Part shown: positions 37,196 to 46,243 of the stretch, one piece after another
Numbering within the stretch: the stretch's first letter is position 1
Layout: every line of letters starts with the position of its first letter
DNA from: Bartonella bacilliformis KC583
GTDB lineage: Bacteria > Pseudomonadota > Alphaproteobacteria > Rhizobiales > Rhizobiaceae
Assembly: GCF_000015445.1 (NCBI RefSeq)
Contig: NC_008783.1
Location: 186,001 to 250,000 of the forward strand
DNA: 64,000 nucleotides
Direction: 5' to 3'
The notes under the pieces: model-generated
What the model was told of the DNA's origin: nothing
What the model saw: the letters and a program-made list of their open reading frames with translations, nothing else
The model's database searches: none
Made by a program: the position numbers and the translations under genes

Positions 37196-37224
37196 TTGAC
37201 AAGGTTAATCCAGACACATATAAT
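37196..37224 (+). promoter_or_regulatory. Perfect sigma70 promoter ahead of the packaging cluster
   Basis: TTGACA at 37196-37201 and TATAAT at 37219-37224 with a 17-bp spacer: both boxes and the spacing are ideal. The next gene is the small terminase at 37488, giving an untranslated leader of about 255 nt. Confidence 0.75.
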
Positions 37225-37487
37225 AAACGCATAATTAGAACTCTGACTGTACTTATAGAGTTGCGAGCAGCTGAGTTATTTCAGCGTTATATTTAGGTAT
37301 TAGATTTTCAGAGGCATGGCTGCTCTGTTTTAGGCGTTTCTTCGTTGTTAGAAGAGGGTGTTTTGGAGCGGTTATAGTGGAGAAAGCTCTATTCTTTGCT
37401 GTCAGAACCTTTGATTTGATTTTTAGATTGCTCTTGTGGGTTAGTCCTTTTAGCGATTTTCTATTCTTGAAAGAAGGAGGTCTTATT

Positions 37488-37844
37488 GTGACTCATGAAA
37501 AGTTTTTTCCCCCTTGGAACAAAGATGATAATTCTTTGCGGATACCAGGAAGAGGGCAGCCAAAAGATGCATGCAATCAAACAACAAAATTGCTCAAAGA
37601 TGCTATTCTTATTGCTGCTGAACAAGCAGGATACCATCATGGCCAAGAGGGGCTGGTGTCTTATCTGCAATATCATGCGTTGAATAACCCTGTGCCGTTC
37701 TTTTCACTTTTAGCGAAGGTTTTGCCTCTGCAAATAACTGAAGAAGAGGAAAGCGATGTCAAAACGATTTCGCGTATCGAGATTGTGCCTGTGGTTTCAA
37801 AAAAGAGTGCGCAGGATACAAAAACTTTCACGGAAATATCATGA
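37488..37844 (+). CDS. Phage terminase small-subunit-like protein
   Basis: 118 residues from a GTG at 37488 with a perfect AAGGAGG 7 nt upstream; the frame is open further upstream without a site. The core (PGRGQPKDACNQTT, LLKDAILIAAEQAG, HHGQEGLVSYLQYHALNNP, FFSLLAKVLPLQI) matches a group of phage proteins encoded just before the large terminase and taken as the DNA-recognition subunit. It is the first gene of the cluster, behind the perfect promoter. If the cluster is the Bartonella gene transfer agent, this would be bgtA. About 1 kb with an opposing peptide operon now separates it from the large subunit. Confidence 0.7.
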   Translation: MTHEKFFPPWNKDDNSLRIPGRGQPKDACNQTTKLLKDAILIAAEQAGYHHGQEGLVSYLQYHALNNPVPFFSLLAKVLPLQITEEEESDVKTISRIEIVPVVSKKSAQDTKTFTEIS

Positions 37845-37924
37845 TTATGAGATATCAGTTGGCGAAGTACACTATTATGAACACGGGCTATTGTAAAAAT
37901 AACCGCCCTGTCTATACCAAAATT

Positions 37925-37960
37925 TTTGAAAAATCCTAATCAGTAAAAAACAACTGATTG
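37925..37960 (-). terminator. Terminator of the second MDP-peptide operon
   Basis: Identical stem (AATCAGT/ACTGATT) and flank to the one at 35457-35490. Confidence 0.65.
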
Positions 37961-38058
37961 CAAGGCAAAAATACTTAAGCTCTATGACATATTTGAATTG
38001 CATACTTTTCCATAAATCCCCCCCCCTTATATTTTTTAATCCTGTGAAAAAAATAAAA

Positions 38059-38166
38059 TCAATTAGCAGCAGTAGTAGGCTTTAGTAAAAACGTCATCGT
38101 TTCTATGAAATTGAAAAATACGTAACCGCCAAATATAGCAAATAAAGCTATAGTTACAGGATCCAT
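38059..38166 (-). CDS. MDP-type single-helix peptide (operon 2, fourth gene)
   Basis: 35 residues: MDPVTIALFAIFGGYVFFNF, then IETMTFLLKPTTAAN. AGGAGA lies 6 nt before the ATG. It is closest to the peptide at 35590 in its C-terminus and to 38203 in its N-terminus. Confidence 0.6.
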   Translation of the reverse strand: MDPVTIALFAIFGGYVFFNFIETMTFLLKPTTAAN

Positions 38167-38202
38167 ATCAAATCTCCTATTTTTTTGTTATTAAAACCAT
38201 CA

Positions 38203-38313
38203 TCATTTATTTTTTAGTATTACTGTCATCGTTGTTATGAAATCGAAAAATACGTAGCTGCCAAATATAGCAAATAAGGCTATCGTTATGGGATCTACGT
38301 TAAATCTCCTCAT
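38203..38313 (-). CDS. MDP-type peptide with shifted start (operon 2, third gene)
   Basis: The usual ATG-GAT-CC start has become GTA-GAT-CC. An in-frame ATG five codons upstream (38313) overlaps the stop of the preceding peptide as TAATG, so the product would be MRRFN followed by VDPITIALFAIFG and TTMTVILKNK, 36 residues by translational coupling. Alternatively the copy is silent. Confidence 0.45.
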   Translation of the reverse strand: MRRFNVDPITIALFAIFGSYVFFDFITTMTVILKNK

Positions 38314-38405
38314 TATTTATGCAATAAAACTGCCACCATTCCTATGAAATTAGAAAGTGTAGTAAATCCAAATATAGCAAGTAAAGTTATCGTTATGGGA
38401 TCCAT
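38313..38405 (-). CDS. MDP-type single-helix peptide (operon 2, second gene)
   Basis: 30 residues: MDPITITLLAIFGFTTLSNF, then IGMVAVLLHK. AAGAGA precedes the ATG by 6 nt. Its stop overlaps a possible start of the next copy. Confidence 0.6.
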   Translation of the reverse strand: MDPITITLLAIFGFTTLSNFIGMVAVLLHK

Positions 38406-38415
38406 GTTAAATCTC

Positions 38416-38514
38416 TTATTTTTTCCCTACTACTGCAGCCGTTATTATTTCTATAAGACCAAAAAGCGAAGCAGATCCGCCTACAATCAATAAAGCCAAA
38501 GTAAATGGGTCCAT
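38416..38514 (-). CDS. MDP-type single-helix peptide (operon 2, first gene)
   Basis: 32 residues: MDPFTLALLIVGGSASLFGL, then IEIITAAVVGKK. AGGAGA lies 6 nt before the ATG. The most diverged member; it sits first after the shared leader. Confidence 0.6.
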   Translation of the reverse strand: MDPFTLALLIVGGSASLFGLIEIITAAVVGKK

Positions 38515-38529
38515 ATAATATCTCCTATT

Positions 38530-38640
38530 TCTCTATATCATTTCCAAAAGATGATTATGCCTTTTAATAGATGTCTCTCAGTTTGTAAATATTATATTAT
38601 ATCAATATCTTGCATTATGGCTATGTGTTTTTGCATGGGT
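38530..38640 (-). promoter_or_regulatory. Shared leader/promoter region of MDP-peptide operon 2
   Basis: Homologous to 35815-35935. It contains TATAATATAAT on the minus strand, downstream of CACATAGCCATAATGCAA, and the conserved GGAAATGATATAGAGAAATAG leading into the first ribosome site. Confidence 0.5.
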
Positions 38641-38890
38641 TTTTCTTATAGGAGAAGAAGAGGTGATCTTTCAGGAAGACTCTCTTGATTTGTGCATTTC
38701 TGAAGCAAAGCTTCTTTCAACTTTTTACTCTGAATCATGTCACATACCATTTGGTCTTTATGTGTAGAGGTGATGTCATTTCTGAACATTGTTTCACCTT
38801 TGGAGTGCTCATACGAAGACTTTTAAACCCTGCGGCTTTTAATCCTGCAGTTTTTCAATTCTGATGCTTTTCAAGCCTGATCGCACATGG

Positions 38891-40216
38891 ATGACCACGA
38901 TGCAAATTTCTCTTATTCCAAAACTCATTCCTGTTTTTGCTGGAGAGGCGGATATTCGCGCCGCTTGGGGAGGGCGGGGATCTGGAAAAACACGCTCCTT
39001 TGCTTTGATGTCTGCTGTGATTGGCTATCGTTATGGCAAAGCAGGAGAGCGAGGGGTGATCTTATGTGCACGACAATTTCAAAATTCGCTCAATGAGAGC
39101 TCTCTAGAAGAAATTAAACGCGCCATTGAAGCCTATCCATTCTTGCGTGACTATTATGATGTTGGCGATAAATATGTGAAGTCAAAAGATGGTCGCATTC
39201 TTTATACTTTTGCCGGCCTTGATCGCAATATCTCTAGCATTAAATCAATGGGGCGTATTCTCCTGTGCTGGGTTGATGAGGCCGAACCTGTGACTGAAAC
39301 TGCTTGGCAAACTTTGATCCCTACACTGCGTGAAGAAGGGCAGGATTGGCATTCTGAATTATGGGTGACGTGGAATCCTTTGCGTGAAAATGCTCCCGTT
39401 GAAAAACGCTTTCGCTTGACAAAAGATCCCAATATCAAAGGCGTTGAAATTAATTGGCGGGATAATCCGCAATTTCCTGATAAACTAAACCGAGATCGGC
39501 TGGCAGATTTGCATCAAAGACCGGAACAATATGGCCATATTTGGGAGGGCGATTATCTGCAGGCTGTCCAGGGAGCATATTACCAAAAATTATTGCTGGA
39601 CGCTGAACAAGAGGGACGCATTGCCCATGTATCCCGTGACCCGCTTATTCAGATCAAAATCTTTTGGGATATTGGGGGAACAGGTGCTAAAGCAGATGCA
39701 ACGGCTTTGTGGGTGGCGCAATTTATCGGCCGGGAAATCCGCATTCTTGATTATTATGAAGCACAGGGACAACCCCTGTCTGAGCATATTGGCTGGATAT
39801 GTCATCGCGGCTATGACAAAGCGCTTATGGTGTTGCCGCATGATGGGGCGACGAAAGATCGTGTTTATAATGTGAGTTTTGAAAGTGCTTTGCAACAGGC
39901 TGGGTTTCAAACCAAAATTATTCCCAACCAGGGGCTGGGTGCTGTCAAAATGCGTATTGAAGCTGTTCGGCGTTTATTTCCTGCTATGTGGTTTAACCGT
40001 GAGACAACAAAAGCTGGGCGAAAAGCGCTGGCATGGTATCATGAAAAACGTGATGAACAACGCAATATTGGCTTGGGTGCTGAACATGATTGGGCTAGCC
40101 ATGGTGCAGATAGTTTTGGGCTTTTATGTGTTGCTTATGAACAACCAACCTTGCAGCCGCGAAAGAATGTTTATCATCGTCGTCCTCCTTCACAAACTTC
40201 ATGGATGGCTTTTTAA
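38891..40216 (+). CDS. Phage terminase large subunit
   Basis: ATPase-nuclease that drives DNA into capsids. 441 residues from the ATG at 38891 (earlier ATG at 38864 and later ATG at 38900 are possible; none has a clear ribosome site). ATPase: Walker A-like WGGRGSGKTRSFA and Walker B region ILLCWVDEAEPV (PBSX/P22-type family). The C-terminal nuclease shows FWDIGGTGAKADATALWVAQ, MVLPHDGATKD and the late acidic HDWASHGADSFG. It is intact. The last bases (CATGGATGGCTTTTT) are repeated just before the portal gene. Confidence 0.92.
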   Translation: MTTMQISLIPKLIPVFAGEADIRAAWGGRGSGKTRSFALMSAVIGYRYGKAGERGVILCARQFQNSLNESSLEEIKRAIEAYPFLRDYYDVGDKYVKSKDGRILYTFAGLDRNISSIKSMGRILLCWVDEAEPVTETAWQTLIPTLREEGQDWHSELWVTWNPLRENAPVEKRFRLTKDPNIKGVEINWRDNPQFPDKLNRDRLADLHQRPEQYGHIWEGDYLQAVQGAYYQKLLLDAEQEGRIAHVSRDPLIQIKIFWDIGGTGAKADATALWVAQFIGREIRILDYYEAQGQPLSEHIGWICHRGYDKALMVLPHDGATKDRVYNVSFESALQQAGFQTKIIPNQGLGAVKMRIEAVRRLFPAMWFNRETTKAGRKALAWYHEKRDEQRNIGLGAEHDWASHGADSFGLLCVAYEQPTLQPRKNVYHRRPPSQTSWMAF

Positions 40217-40966
40217 GAGAGAAAATCTCTTAAATGGGGGGCAATCGTAGCATGGTTAAACTAGTTACTGGTATCAGAATAGAATGCTCTTGTTTGGGCT
40301 ATCAGAATAGTGCGGCTTGTATATTGGGTTTTCGGATTAGGGAGTGGGTTGTCGGATAGAGAGGTACTAGACTGTTAGAATTGGGCGAATGGGAGTCAGG
40401 ACAGGGGTCTTGTGTTGAGTTACCGGGTAGGGGTTCTATTGGGTTTATTTGAGATTGTTAGAATTGGGCGAGTGAGCGGTCAAGATAAGGGTCTTGTGTT
40501 GATTTATCAGGTAGGGGCCTGTTGGGTTACCAGGTAGGGGTCTATTGGAACTTTAGGATTGGGCAAGTCAGTGATCAGGATAGGAGCCTATGTTTGGCGT
40601 ATCAGACCGAAAGAATATTAGGCTGTTAGGATGGCGAGGCCTGTACGGGATCCTAGGTGTATAGGATGCTATGTGTATGGGATATCAAGACAGAAGGATC
40701 TGAGACTCTCGGATGGTGGGGCATAAGACAAAAAGTGTATTGGATTATTCGGGCAGAGGTTTCCGTGTTGGGAGCTGTTTAGGGGTAGCAAGATTTAGCG
40801 ATTAAAATAGGGGCTTTTGTGGAGCAGGGCTCTGGTTAGGGATGAGCACACGCAGTTTTATGTATCAGGATACGCTTTTTTAAATAATTTGCCCACGAAT
40901 ATCAGGACGGTATGGCCCTTGTATGGGGCCATTTTTCTTTTCTCAAACATCATGGATGGCTTTTTG
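40217..40966. repeat. 750-bp repeat-filled insertion between terminase and portal
   Basis: Degenerate repeats of TTAGAATTGGGCGA(A/G)TG, CAGGATAGGGGTCTTG and ATCAGGTAGGGG fill the region. The terminase tail CATCATGGATGGCTTTTT reappears at 40949-40965, immediately before the portal ATG. This shows that the two genes were once adjacent and that the insertion was made by duplication around that junction. No gene seen. Confidence 0.75.
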
Positions 40967-42838
40967 ATGAACCAACAAATCTCCTCTTTCGAGCTGATTG
41001 AACCAATTGCACATCAGGCTCTGTTTAAAAAACTTGTTCGCTGGTATCAGGACGATATTGCCCATGTTGAGCAATGGCGCAAAAATGCCCAAGAAGATTA
41101 TAATTTTTACAATGGGCGGCAATGGAATGAGCAAGACCTAGCCGTATTACGCGAACAAAATAGACCCGTTATGACCTTTAATCGTATTGCTCCTCTGGTC
41201 AATGCTGTAATTGGGGCAGAGCGCAACAATAAACGTCATGTTCAATTTATCCCACGGCAAGAAGGAACAGCCCTTGCCAACCAGATCTTAACGGGTGCTG
41301 CAGAATGGTTTCGTGATGAAGCTGATGGCGAATATGAAGATTCCGACGCGTTTCAAGATGCCATTATTTGCGGTATGGGCTGGACAGACACCCGCTTAGA
41401 TTATGATGAAGACCCGCAAGGAAAACCCATTATTGCTAGGCTGGACCCTATGAAAATGGTGTGGGATACGAGTGCTGTAAAGCCTAATCTCATCGATGCG
41501 CAGCGTGTTTGGTATATTGATGAAAAACCTCTTAGTGTTGCGCAAGCTATGTTCCCCCATATCGATTGGCGCGATCTGGATGCGGATTGGGTGAAACATC
41601 CAACACAGGCTTATAACGAAGATGATGCTCTGCAGCTTCAAGACAATGCAGAAGATGACCTATGCCAGGAGGATGTTAAAATGGTCACACTGGCGGAGTG
41701 CCGCTGGTTTGAACGCGAAGTTATCTATAAAGTGTTGCATCCGCAAACAGGGCAATTTGTTGATTATAGTGAGCAGGATTTTCAACGCCTTAAACAAGAA
41801 AGCCCCCATCTCCAAGCAACACGCTTAACCAGAAAAATTGTCAAACGTGCTTTCTTAGGCAAAAAATTGTTAGAGGAGCCGGATCAGCCTTTGGTGCCTC
41901 CTAGCCAATTAGGGTGGGAGTGCATCACTGGTTATTTTGATAAACTCAGTCGGCAATTTTATGGCGTTGTGCGCCCGACAAAAGATCCACAACGATGGGC
42001 CAATAAATATTTTAGCCAAGTTATGCATTTGCTCAATAGCCAGTCTAAAGGCGGAGTGATGGCAGAACGCGACGCTTTCGACGATGACCGCCAGGCAATG
42101 GAAAGTTGGGCACGGGCAGAGAGTATTACTTGGCTCAAAAGTGGTTCGCTTGCTGCGGGGCGCATACAACCAAAACCTGTGGCACAATTTCCGGCTGGCT
42201 TTTTCCAGCTATTTAACGAGGCAAAGGGCGCTATTTCTCAAGTAACTGGATTGTCCCCCGAATTTGTTGGAACACGCTCTGTTAACCAACCGGGGGTGCT
42301 GGAAGAACAACGCCGTCAATCATCGCTCAATTTATTGGCCTCCTTTTTTGATGCATTACGACGCTACCGGCAACGACAGGGAAAAATCATTCTCTATCTG
42401 ATTCAAAATTACCTCTCTGATGGGCGGTTGGTGCGGATTGCAGGTGAAGACAATGCGCAATATGTGCCGCTGACCCGCGAAATGTTCACTAGTTTGGAGT
42501 ATGATATTATTGTTGATGATGCGCCTACAAGTCCGAATGAAAAAGAGCGCACATTTGCTATGATTATGCAGATTTTGCCGCTGATGCAGAATTTCACCAC
42601 CCCTGATATGATGCTTGATCTTTTGCGCTATTCGCCTTTGCCGGCATCGCTCATTCAAAAAATTGCGCTGAGAGTGCAAAAGCAGCAACAAGCCAGTGAT
42701 GGGCACCCTGATGACTCGCACAATAATCATAATGTTCAACAGCATAATATTCAACAAGGGAGTGAAACCGAGCAGATTTTGCAGGCTGTGATGCAAGGGA
42801 TGATGACATCGGGGAGCAATGGTACCAGGAGGCTGTGA
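40967..42838 (+). CDS. P22-type portal protein
   Basis: Dodecameric channel at one capsid vertex through which DNA enters. 623 residues from the ATG at 40967; the 50 codons before it are repeat-derived. The start overlaps a TGA (TTGATGA), a relic of coupling to the terminase gene. Visible family features are DYNFYNGRQWNEQDL, PVMTFNRIAPLVNAVIGAE, the large acidic clip/wing region, and the long helix LEEQRRQSSLNLLASFFDAL. The C-terminus is rich in Gln, Asn and His (DDSHNNHNVQQHNIQQG), probably the barrel or a flexible end. Confidence 0.88.
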   Translation: MNQQISSFELIEPIAHQALFKKLVRWYQDDIAHVEQWRKNAQEDYNFYNGRQWNEQDLAVLREQNRPVMTFNRIAPLVNAVIGAERNNKRHVQFIPRQEGTALANQILTGAAEWFRDEADGEYEDSDAFQDAIICGMGWTDTRLDYDEDPQGKPIIARLDPMKMVWDTSAVKPNLIDAQRVWYIDEKPLSVAQAMFPHIDWRDLDADWVKHPTQAYNEDDALQLQDNAEDDLCQEDVKMVTLAECRWFEREVIYKVLHPQTGQFVDYSEQDFQRLKQESPHLQATRLTRKIVKRAFLGKKLLEEPDQPLVPPSQLGWECITGYFDKLSRQFYGVVRPTKDPQRWANKYFSQVMHLLNSQSKGGVMAERDAFDDDRQAMESWARAESITWLKSGSLAAGRIQPKPVAQFPAGFFQLFNEAKGAISQVTGLSPEFVGTRSVNQPGVLEEQRRQSSLNLLASFFDALRRYRQRQGKIILYLIQNYLSDGRLVRIAGEDNAQYVPLTREMFTSLEYDIIVDDAPTSPNEKERTFAMIMQILPLMQNFTTPDMMLDLLRYSPLPASLIQKIALRVQKQQQASDGHPDDSHNNHNVQQHNIQQGSETEQILQAVMQGMMTSGSNGTRRL

Positions 42839-43423
42839 ATAGTGGCCGTGATGCAGAAGGCTGTGATGCTGGGGAAATGGTGCTGGGTGCTATGCAAGTC
42901 CATATAAGTACGGGCCAAGAGAGGGGCAGTAGGAGGTATGGGTTAAGAGCCGTGACGCCAGAGACTAAGAGTGGGGGTCATAAGTAGGGGGCCCATGCAG
43001 AGGCTTTGAATGGGGCCGTGATGCTGGGGAAATGGTGCTGGGTGCTATGCAAATGCCATATGAGTACGGGCCAAGAGAGAGGCGGTAGGAGTAAGAGGTA
43101 TGGGTTAAGAGCCATGATGCCAGAGACTAAGAGTGGGGTTCATAAGTAGGGGGCCATGTAGAAGCCGTGAATGGGGCCGTGATGCTGGGGAGATGATTCC
43201 GGGTGCTATGCAAGTGCCATAGTGAGTACAAGCCAAGAGTGGGGCGGTGAGTAGGAGGAGGTATGGGTCAAGAGCCATGATGCCCTGAGGGGTTATGGGG
43301 CAAGGGAGAAGCCTGCTCCTTAAGCTTTTAGGCAGCGAGGATGAGGGGATAAGGATCCTCTCCATAAAGAAAAGAAAATTCTTAACCACGAGATTATTGT
43401 CCAAGAAAGAGAAGGTGAAAACA
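42839..43423. repeat. Three ~158-bp tandem repeats between portal and scaffold genes
   Basis: GTGATGCTGGGGA(A/G)ATG begins units at about 42863, 43018 and 43179. They share GGTGCTATGCAA, GGGCCAAGAGAG and CCAGAGACTAAGAGTGGG. No gene seen. The open frame entering the scaffold gene from 43295 lacks a ribosome site. Confidence 0.8.
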
Positions 43424-44368
43424 ATGGATGAAGAAGCGTTAACAGCGATGGATGAAGAAACATTCACATTGGAAGAACAAAGCCAATTCTTGCAAGATTC
43501 CTTACATGCAGGTGTAGAGGATGAAGAAGAAAGCACCTTTTGGGCAGAAGACCGCGAAGACAATGAAGGAGTGCAGGGAGGAGAAGTGCCACCAGATCCA
43601 CAAAAAGACTTTATCGGTTATATCCAGTGGTTGGGAAAGGAATTGCAAGCTAAGCGGGATAGCCAGACCCATGGTGAAGGGAAAAGAAAAGCCGGAGGAT
43701 TCGAGGTTGGGAGAGGAGAAGTTGGTGGGAAAGGGATTGGTAAGAGAGAGGTCAAGGAGTTAGAAGCTGGCGGGAAAGAGGCTGGGGAAGTCACGGCTGA
43801 AGAAGTAGAGGTTAGCAAAAAAGAGATTAGGGAGATTATCGTTGGCGGTAAAGAGGTTGGAGCGAAAGACGTTGGAGCCAATGCTTCCCTCCAAGAAGCA
43901 GAGCAGCTGCGTTCATTTTTTCATCAATCTTCTGCGGCTATAAAACAAAAGCATCATGATTTTGATCAAGCGGCTAATTTTGTCTACGATATGCGCGCAA
44001 CACAGCTGGCGGCTTGTGCTGCGCTCTATCCTGAAATGGCAGACCCTAAAGTTGTCGAGGCTATTATCGGTGATGAATTAAAAACAATCCTCCGCGATTG
44101 TGCCCACAAAAATCAAAACCCTGCTGAAGTGATCTACACGATAGCACAAAAAATTGGCTATACTGCTCCACAAACTGAGACGATCGACACTTTACAAGCA
44201 AAACACAATTCTGCCCGCACACTCGCTGCTTATAACGGGCTTAGCCCAAGTGGGCCCATTTCTTTGGAAATGCTCGACAAAATGTCTGAAGCAGAATTTA
44301 GCGTTTGGATCGATGATCCCAAAAATAAAACCACGTTTAATCGCTTAATGGGAGGCGTCGATATCTAA
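43424..44368 (+). CDS. Probable phage scaffold-like protein with repeat insertion
   Basis: 314 residues from the ATG at 43424, with AGAGAAGG 8 nt upstream. The N-terminus is acidic (MDEEALTAMDEETFTLEE, VEDEEESTFWAED), and the C-terminal half is helical (FFHQSSAAIKQKHHDFDQAA, VVEAIIGDELKTILRDCAHK). Position between portal and capsid, acidity and helicity fit a scaffolding protein; this is inference. In the middle (about residues 85-160) is a Gly/Glu/Val/Lys run of GGKEVG/KEVG-like repeats that looks like expanded repeat DNA in frame. Confidence 0.65.
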   Translation: MDEEALTAMDEETFTLEEQSQFLQDSLHAGVEDEEESTFWAEDREDNEGVQGGEVPPDPQKDFIGYIQWLGKELQAKRDSQTHGEGKRKAGGFEVGRGEVGGKGIGKREVKELEAGGKEAGEVTAEEVEVSKKEIREIIVGGKEVGAKDVGANASLQEAEQLRSFFHQSSAAIKQKHHDFDQAANFVYDMRATQLAACAALYPEMADPKVVEAIIGDELKTILRDCAHKNQNPAEVIYTIAQKIGYTAPQTETIDTLQAKHNSARTLAAYNGLSPSGPISLEMLDKMSEAEFSVWIDDPKNKTTFNRLMGGVDI

Positions 44369-44594
44369 TGATCTAATGAACGCCGATATCTAATCAGGGG
44401 GGGAGGAAACAAGCTGTAAATTATAAAAATATTCAATCAAGGATCTACACTCTTCAACCATAAGATCCACTGTCTTGCTCTCTTAAACATAAGACGCAAA
44501 TCGCATTCTATCCCTCGCATGAACATGGCTGATCAGGCATGACAGGATGACAAGATAGGCTTATTTCGCGAGGAAAGCCAAAGAACACTTAGCA

Positions 44595-44618
44595 ACCGGC
44601 ATGATGGCCGGATTTTTT
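44595..44618 (+). terminator. Weak terminator or attenuator before the capsid gene
   Basis: CCGGC-atgatg-GCCGG followed by ATTTTTTAT. It lies 30 bp before the capsid start, so it may tune rather than end transcription. Confidence 0.55.
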
Positions 44619-44649
44619 ATTTCAATTGACATCATGAAAAGAGGACCAA

Positions 44650-45825
44650 ATGACCGTAACTCATATCGGATTAAATGACCCATTGGCTGTACGCACATGG
44701 TCAAAATTACTCAATCGGGAAGTATCAAAAGCTATTCCTATTGCCCCATTAATTGGAAAAGATTCCAACAGCATTGTGCAATTAAAAGACGAAACCAACA
44801 AGGCCAGTGGTGACGCTATTAGCTTTGGTTTGCGTGTGCAATTGCTTGGCGATGGGGTAAGTGAAGGGCAGGCGCTAGAGGGCAATGAAGAAGCTTTGCA
44901 ATTTCTCAATGATCGTTTGGCGATTAATGAACTTGTTCATGCTGTCCGTGTGAAAAGTGAAGGCACTATCGACCAGCAACGTGTTTTACATAATTTACGC
45001 ACAGAAGCCAAAAATGGCTTAGTCGACTGGTATGCGGATCGTCTAAGTATGATGTTCTTTATTCAAGTGTGTGGTTATACCGCCAAAATAATCAATTTTG
45101 AAGGACGTACACTAACACTTAAACCTGTTCATTATGGTTTTAACACACCAACGGCCCCAACCGATAAGCGCATTGTGCGCCCCAATGGCAAAACAAAAGA
45201 TGAAGATTTGAAAGAAAATGATGTTTTTGATCTCAAATTGATTGATAAAGCTGTTGAGCGCGCAAAGCTGGCTAACCCTAAAATTAGACCTGTACGCATT
45301 GATGGGGAAAATGTTTATGTGCTGTATTTGCATCCAACACAAGTGACACAATTGCGCACCAATACAGATATTGGGCAGTGGCTTGATATTACCAAAGCGG
45401 TTTATAGTGGAACTCGCGCGAAAAACCCTCTCTATAGCGGATCTCTTGGGATGTATAATGGGGTTATCCTGCGTGAGGCAGAACATGTGACGGAAGGTGT
45501 GGCAACGGGATCTGCTGGGAAAACATCAGATTCTAGCAAGAATGCAAGTGGGAATGCTGCTCAGGATGCAGGGGGAGCCCCTGTAGCCAGTGTGCGCCGT
45601 GCGGTTTTGTTGGGTGCACAAAGTGCGGTTATTGCTTTTGGGAAAGACCGTGGGGCAACACGCTATAAATTGGTGGAAGAGCTTTTTGATTATGAGCGTG
45701 AGTTTGGTGTGGCTGCCAAAACCATTATCGGGATGAAAAAAACCTGCTACCACTTACCAAATAGTGAGCAAGGGGAACAGGATTTCGGTACAATCGTTAT
45801 TCCAACCTATGCGGTTCCTGCTTAA
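44650..45825 (+). CDS. Major capsid protein, N4-gp56 family
   Basis: 391 residues. It matches the N4-gp56 (DUF4043) capsid family: TWSKLLNREVSKAIPIAPLI near the N-terminus, GLRVQLLGDGVSEGQALEGN, LVDWYADRLSMMFF, and VYVLYLHPTQVTQLRT, then LGMYNGVILREAEHV and AVIAFGKDRGATRYKLVEE. It would form the HK97-like shell. AAGAGGACC precedes the ATG. A Ser/Gly/Ala-rich segment (about residues 282-310) is a likely surface loop. The gene is unbroken and lacks large repeat insertions, unlike its neighbours. Confidence 0.9.
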   Translation: MTVTHIGLNDPLAVRTWSKLLNREVSKAIPIAPLIGKDSNSIVQLKDETNKASGDAISFGLRVQLLGDGVSEGQALEGNEEALQFLNDRLAINELVHAVRVKSEGTIDQQRVLHNLRTEAKNGLVDWYADRLSMMFFIQVCGYTAKIINFEGRTLTLKPVHYGFNTPTAPTDKRIVRPNGKTKDEDLKENDVFDLKLIDKAVERAKLANPKIRPVRIDGENVYVLYLHPTQVTQLRTNTDIGQWLDITKAVYSGTRAKNPLYSGSLGMYNGVILREAEHVTEGVATGSAGKTSDSSKNASGNAAQDAGGAPVASVRRAVLLGAQSAVIAFGKDRGATRYKLVEELFDYEREFGVAAKTIIGMKKTCYHLPNSEQGEQDFGTIVIPTYAVPA

Positions 45826-46243
45826 GGAGCTTATCCATATTTGGGAGAGAATTTTTCTACTGTTTTTGTGGTGGGAAGGTTACTCAAGATCAGGGGGGTG
45901 TGGATGGCCCCCTTGATGCTGTTTGATTTCATAAATCTTATTAGTGCTTTGGAGACATTCCCCCCTGCTTTTGTGGTGGGAAGGTTATTCAAGCAGGGGG
46001 GCGTAGATGGCCCCTTTGATGCTGTTTGATCTCAGAAATCTTATGGGTGCTTTGGAGACATTCCCCCCTGTTTTTGTGGTGGGAAGATTACCCAAATCAT
46101 GGGGCATGGAGATAGCCCCTTGCAGCCCCCATGGAGAGCCCCTTGAAGCCCCGTTTATCAAGCAGATTTTAGCATTTGGAAAGAGTTTCCCTACCGCTTG
46201 TTCGGTGGGGAAAGCCAATAGACACAAAGGATGATTTACCTTC
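45826..46243. repeat. Three ~106-bp tandem repeats after the capsid gene
   Basis: TTTTGTGGTGGGAAG(G/A)TTA occurs at about 45864, 45970 and 46075 with CTTTGGAGACATTCCCCCC and GATGCTGTTTGAT. A fourth, partial CGGTGGGGAAAGCC lies at 46204. No gene seen. Confidence 0.8.

Noticed and set aside
43618..43881. 87-residue minus-strand Pro/Ser/Thr frame
   Set aside because: Complement of the Gly/Glu/Val repeat insertion in the scaffold-like gene.
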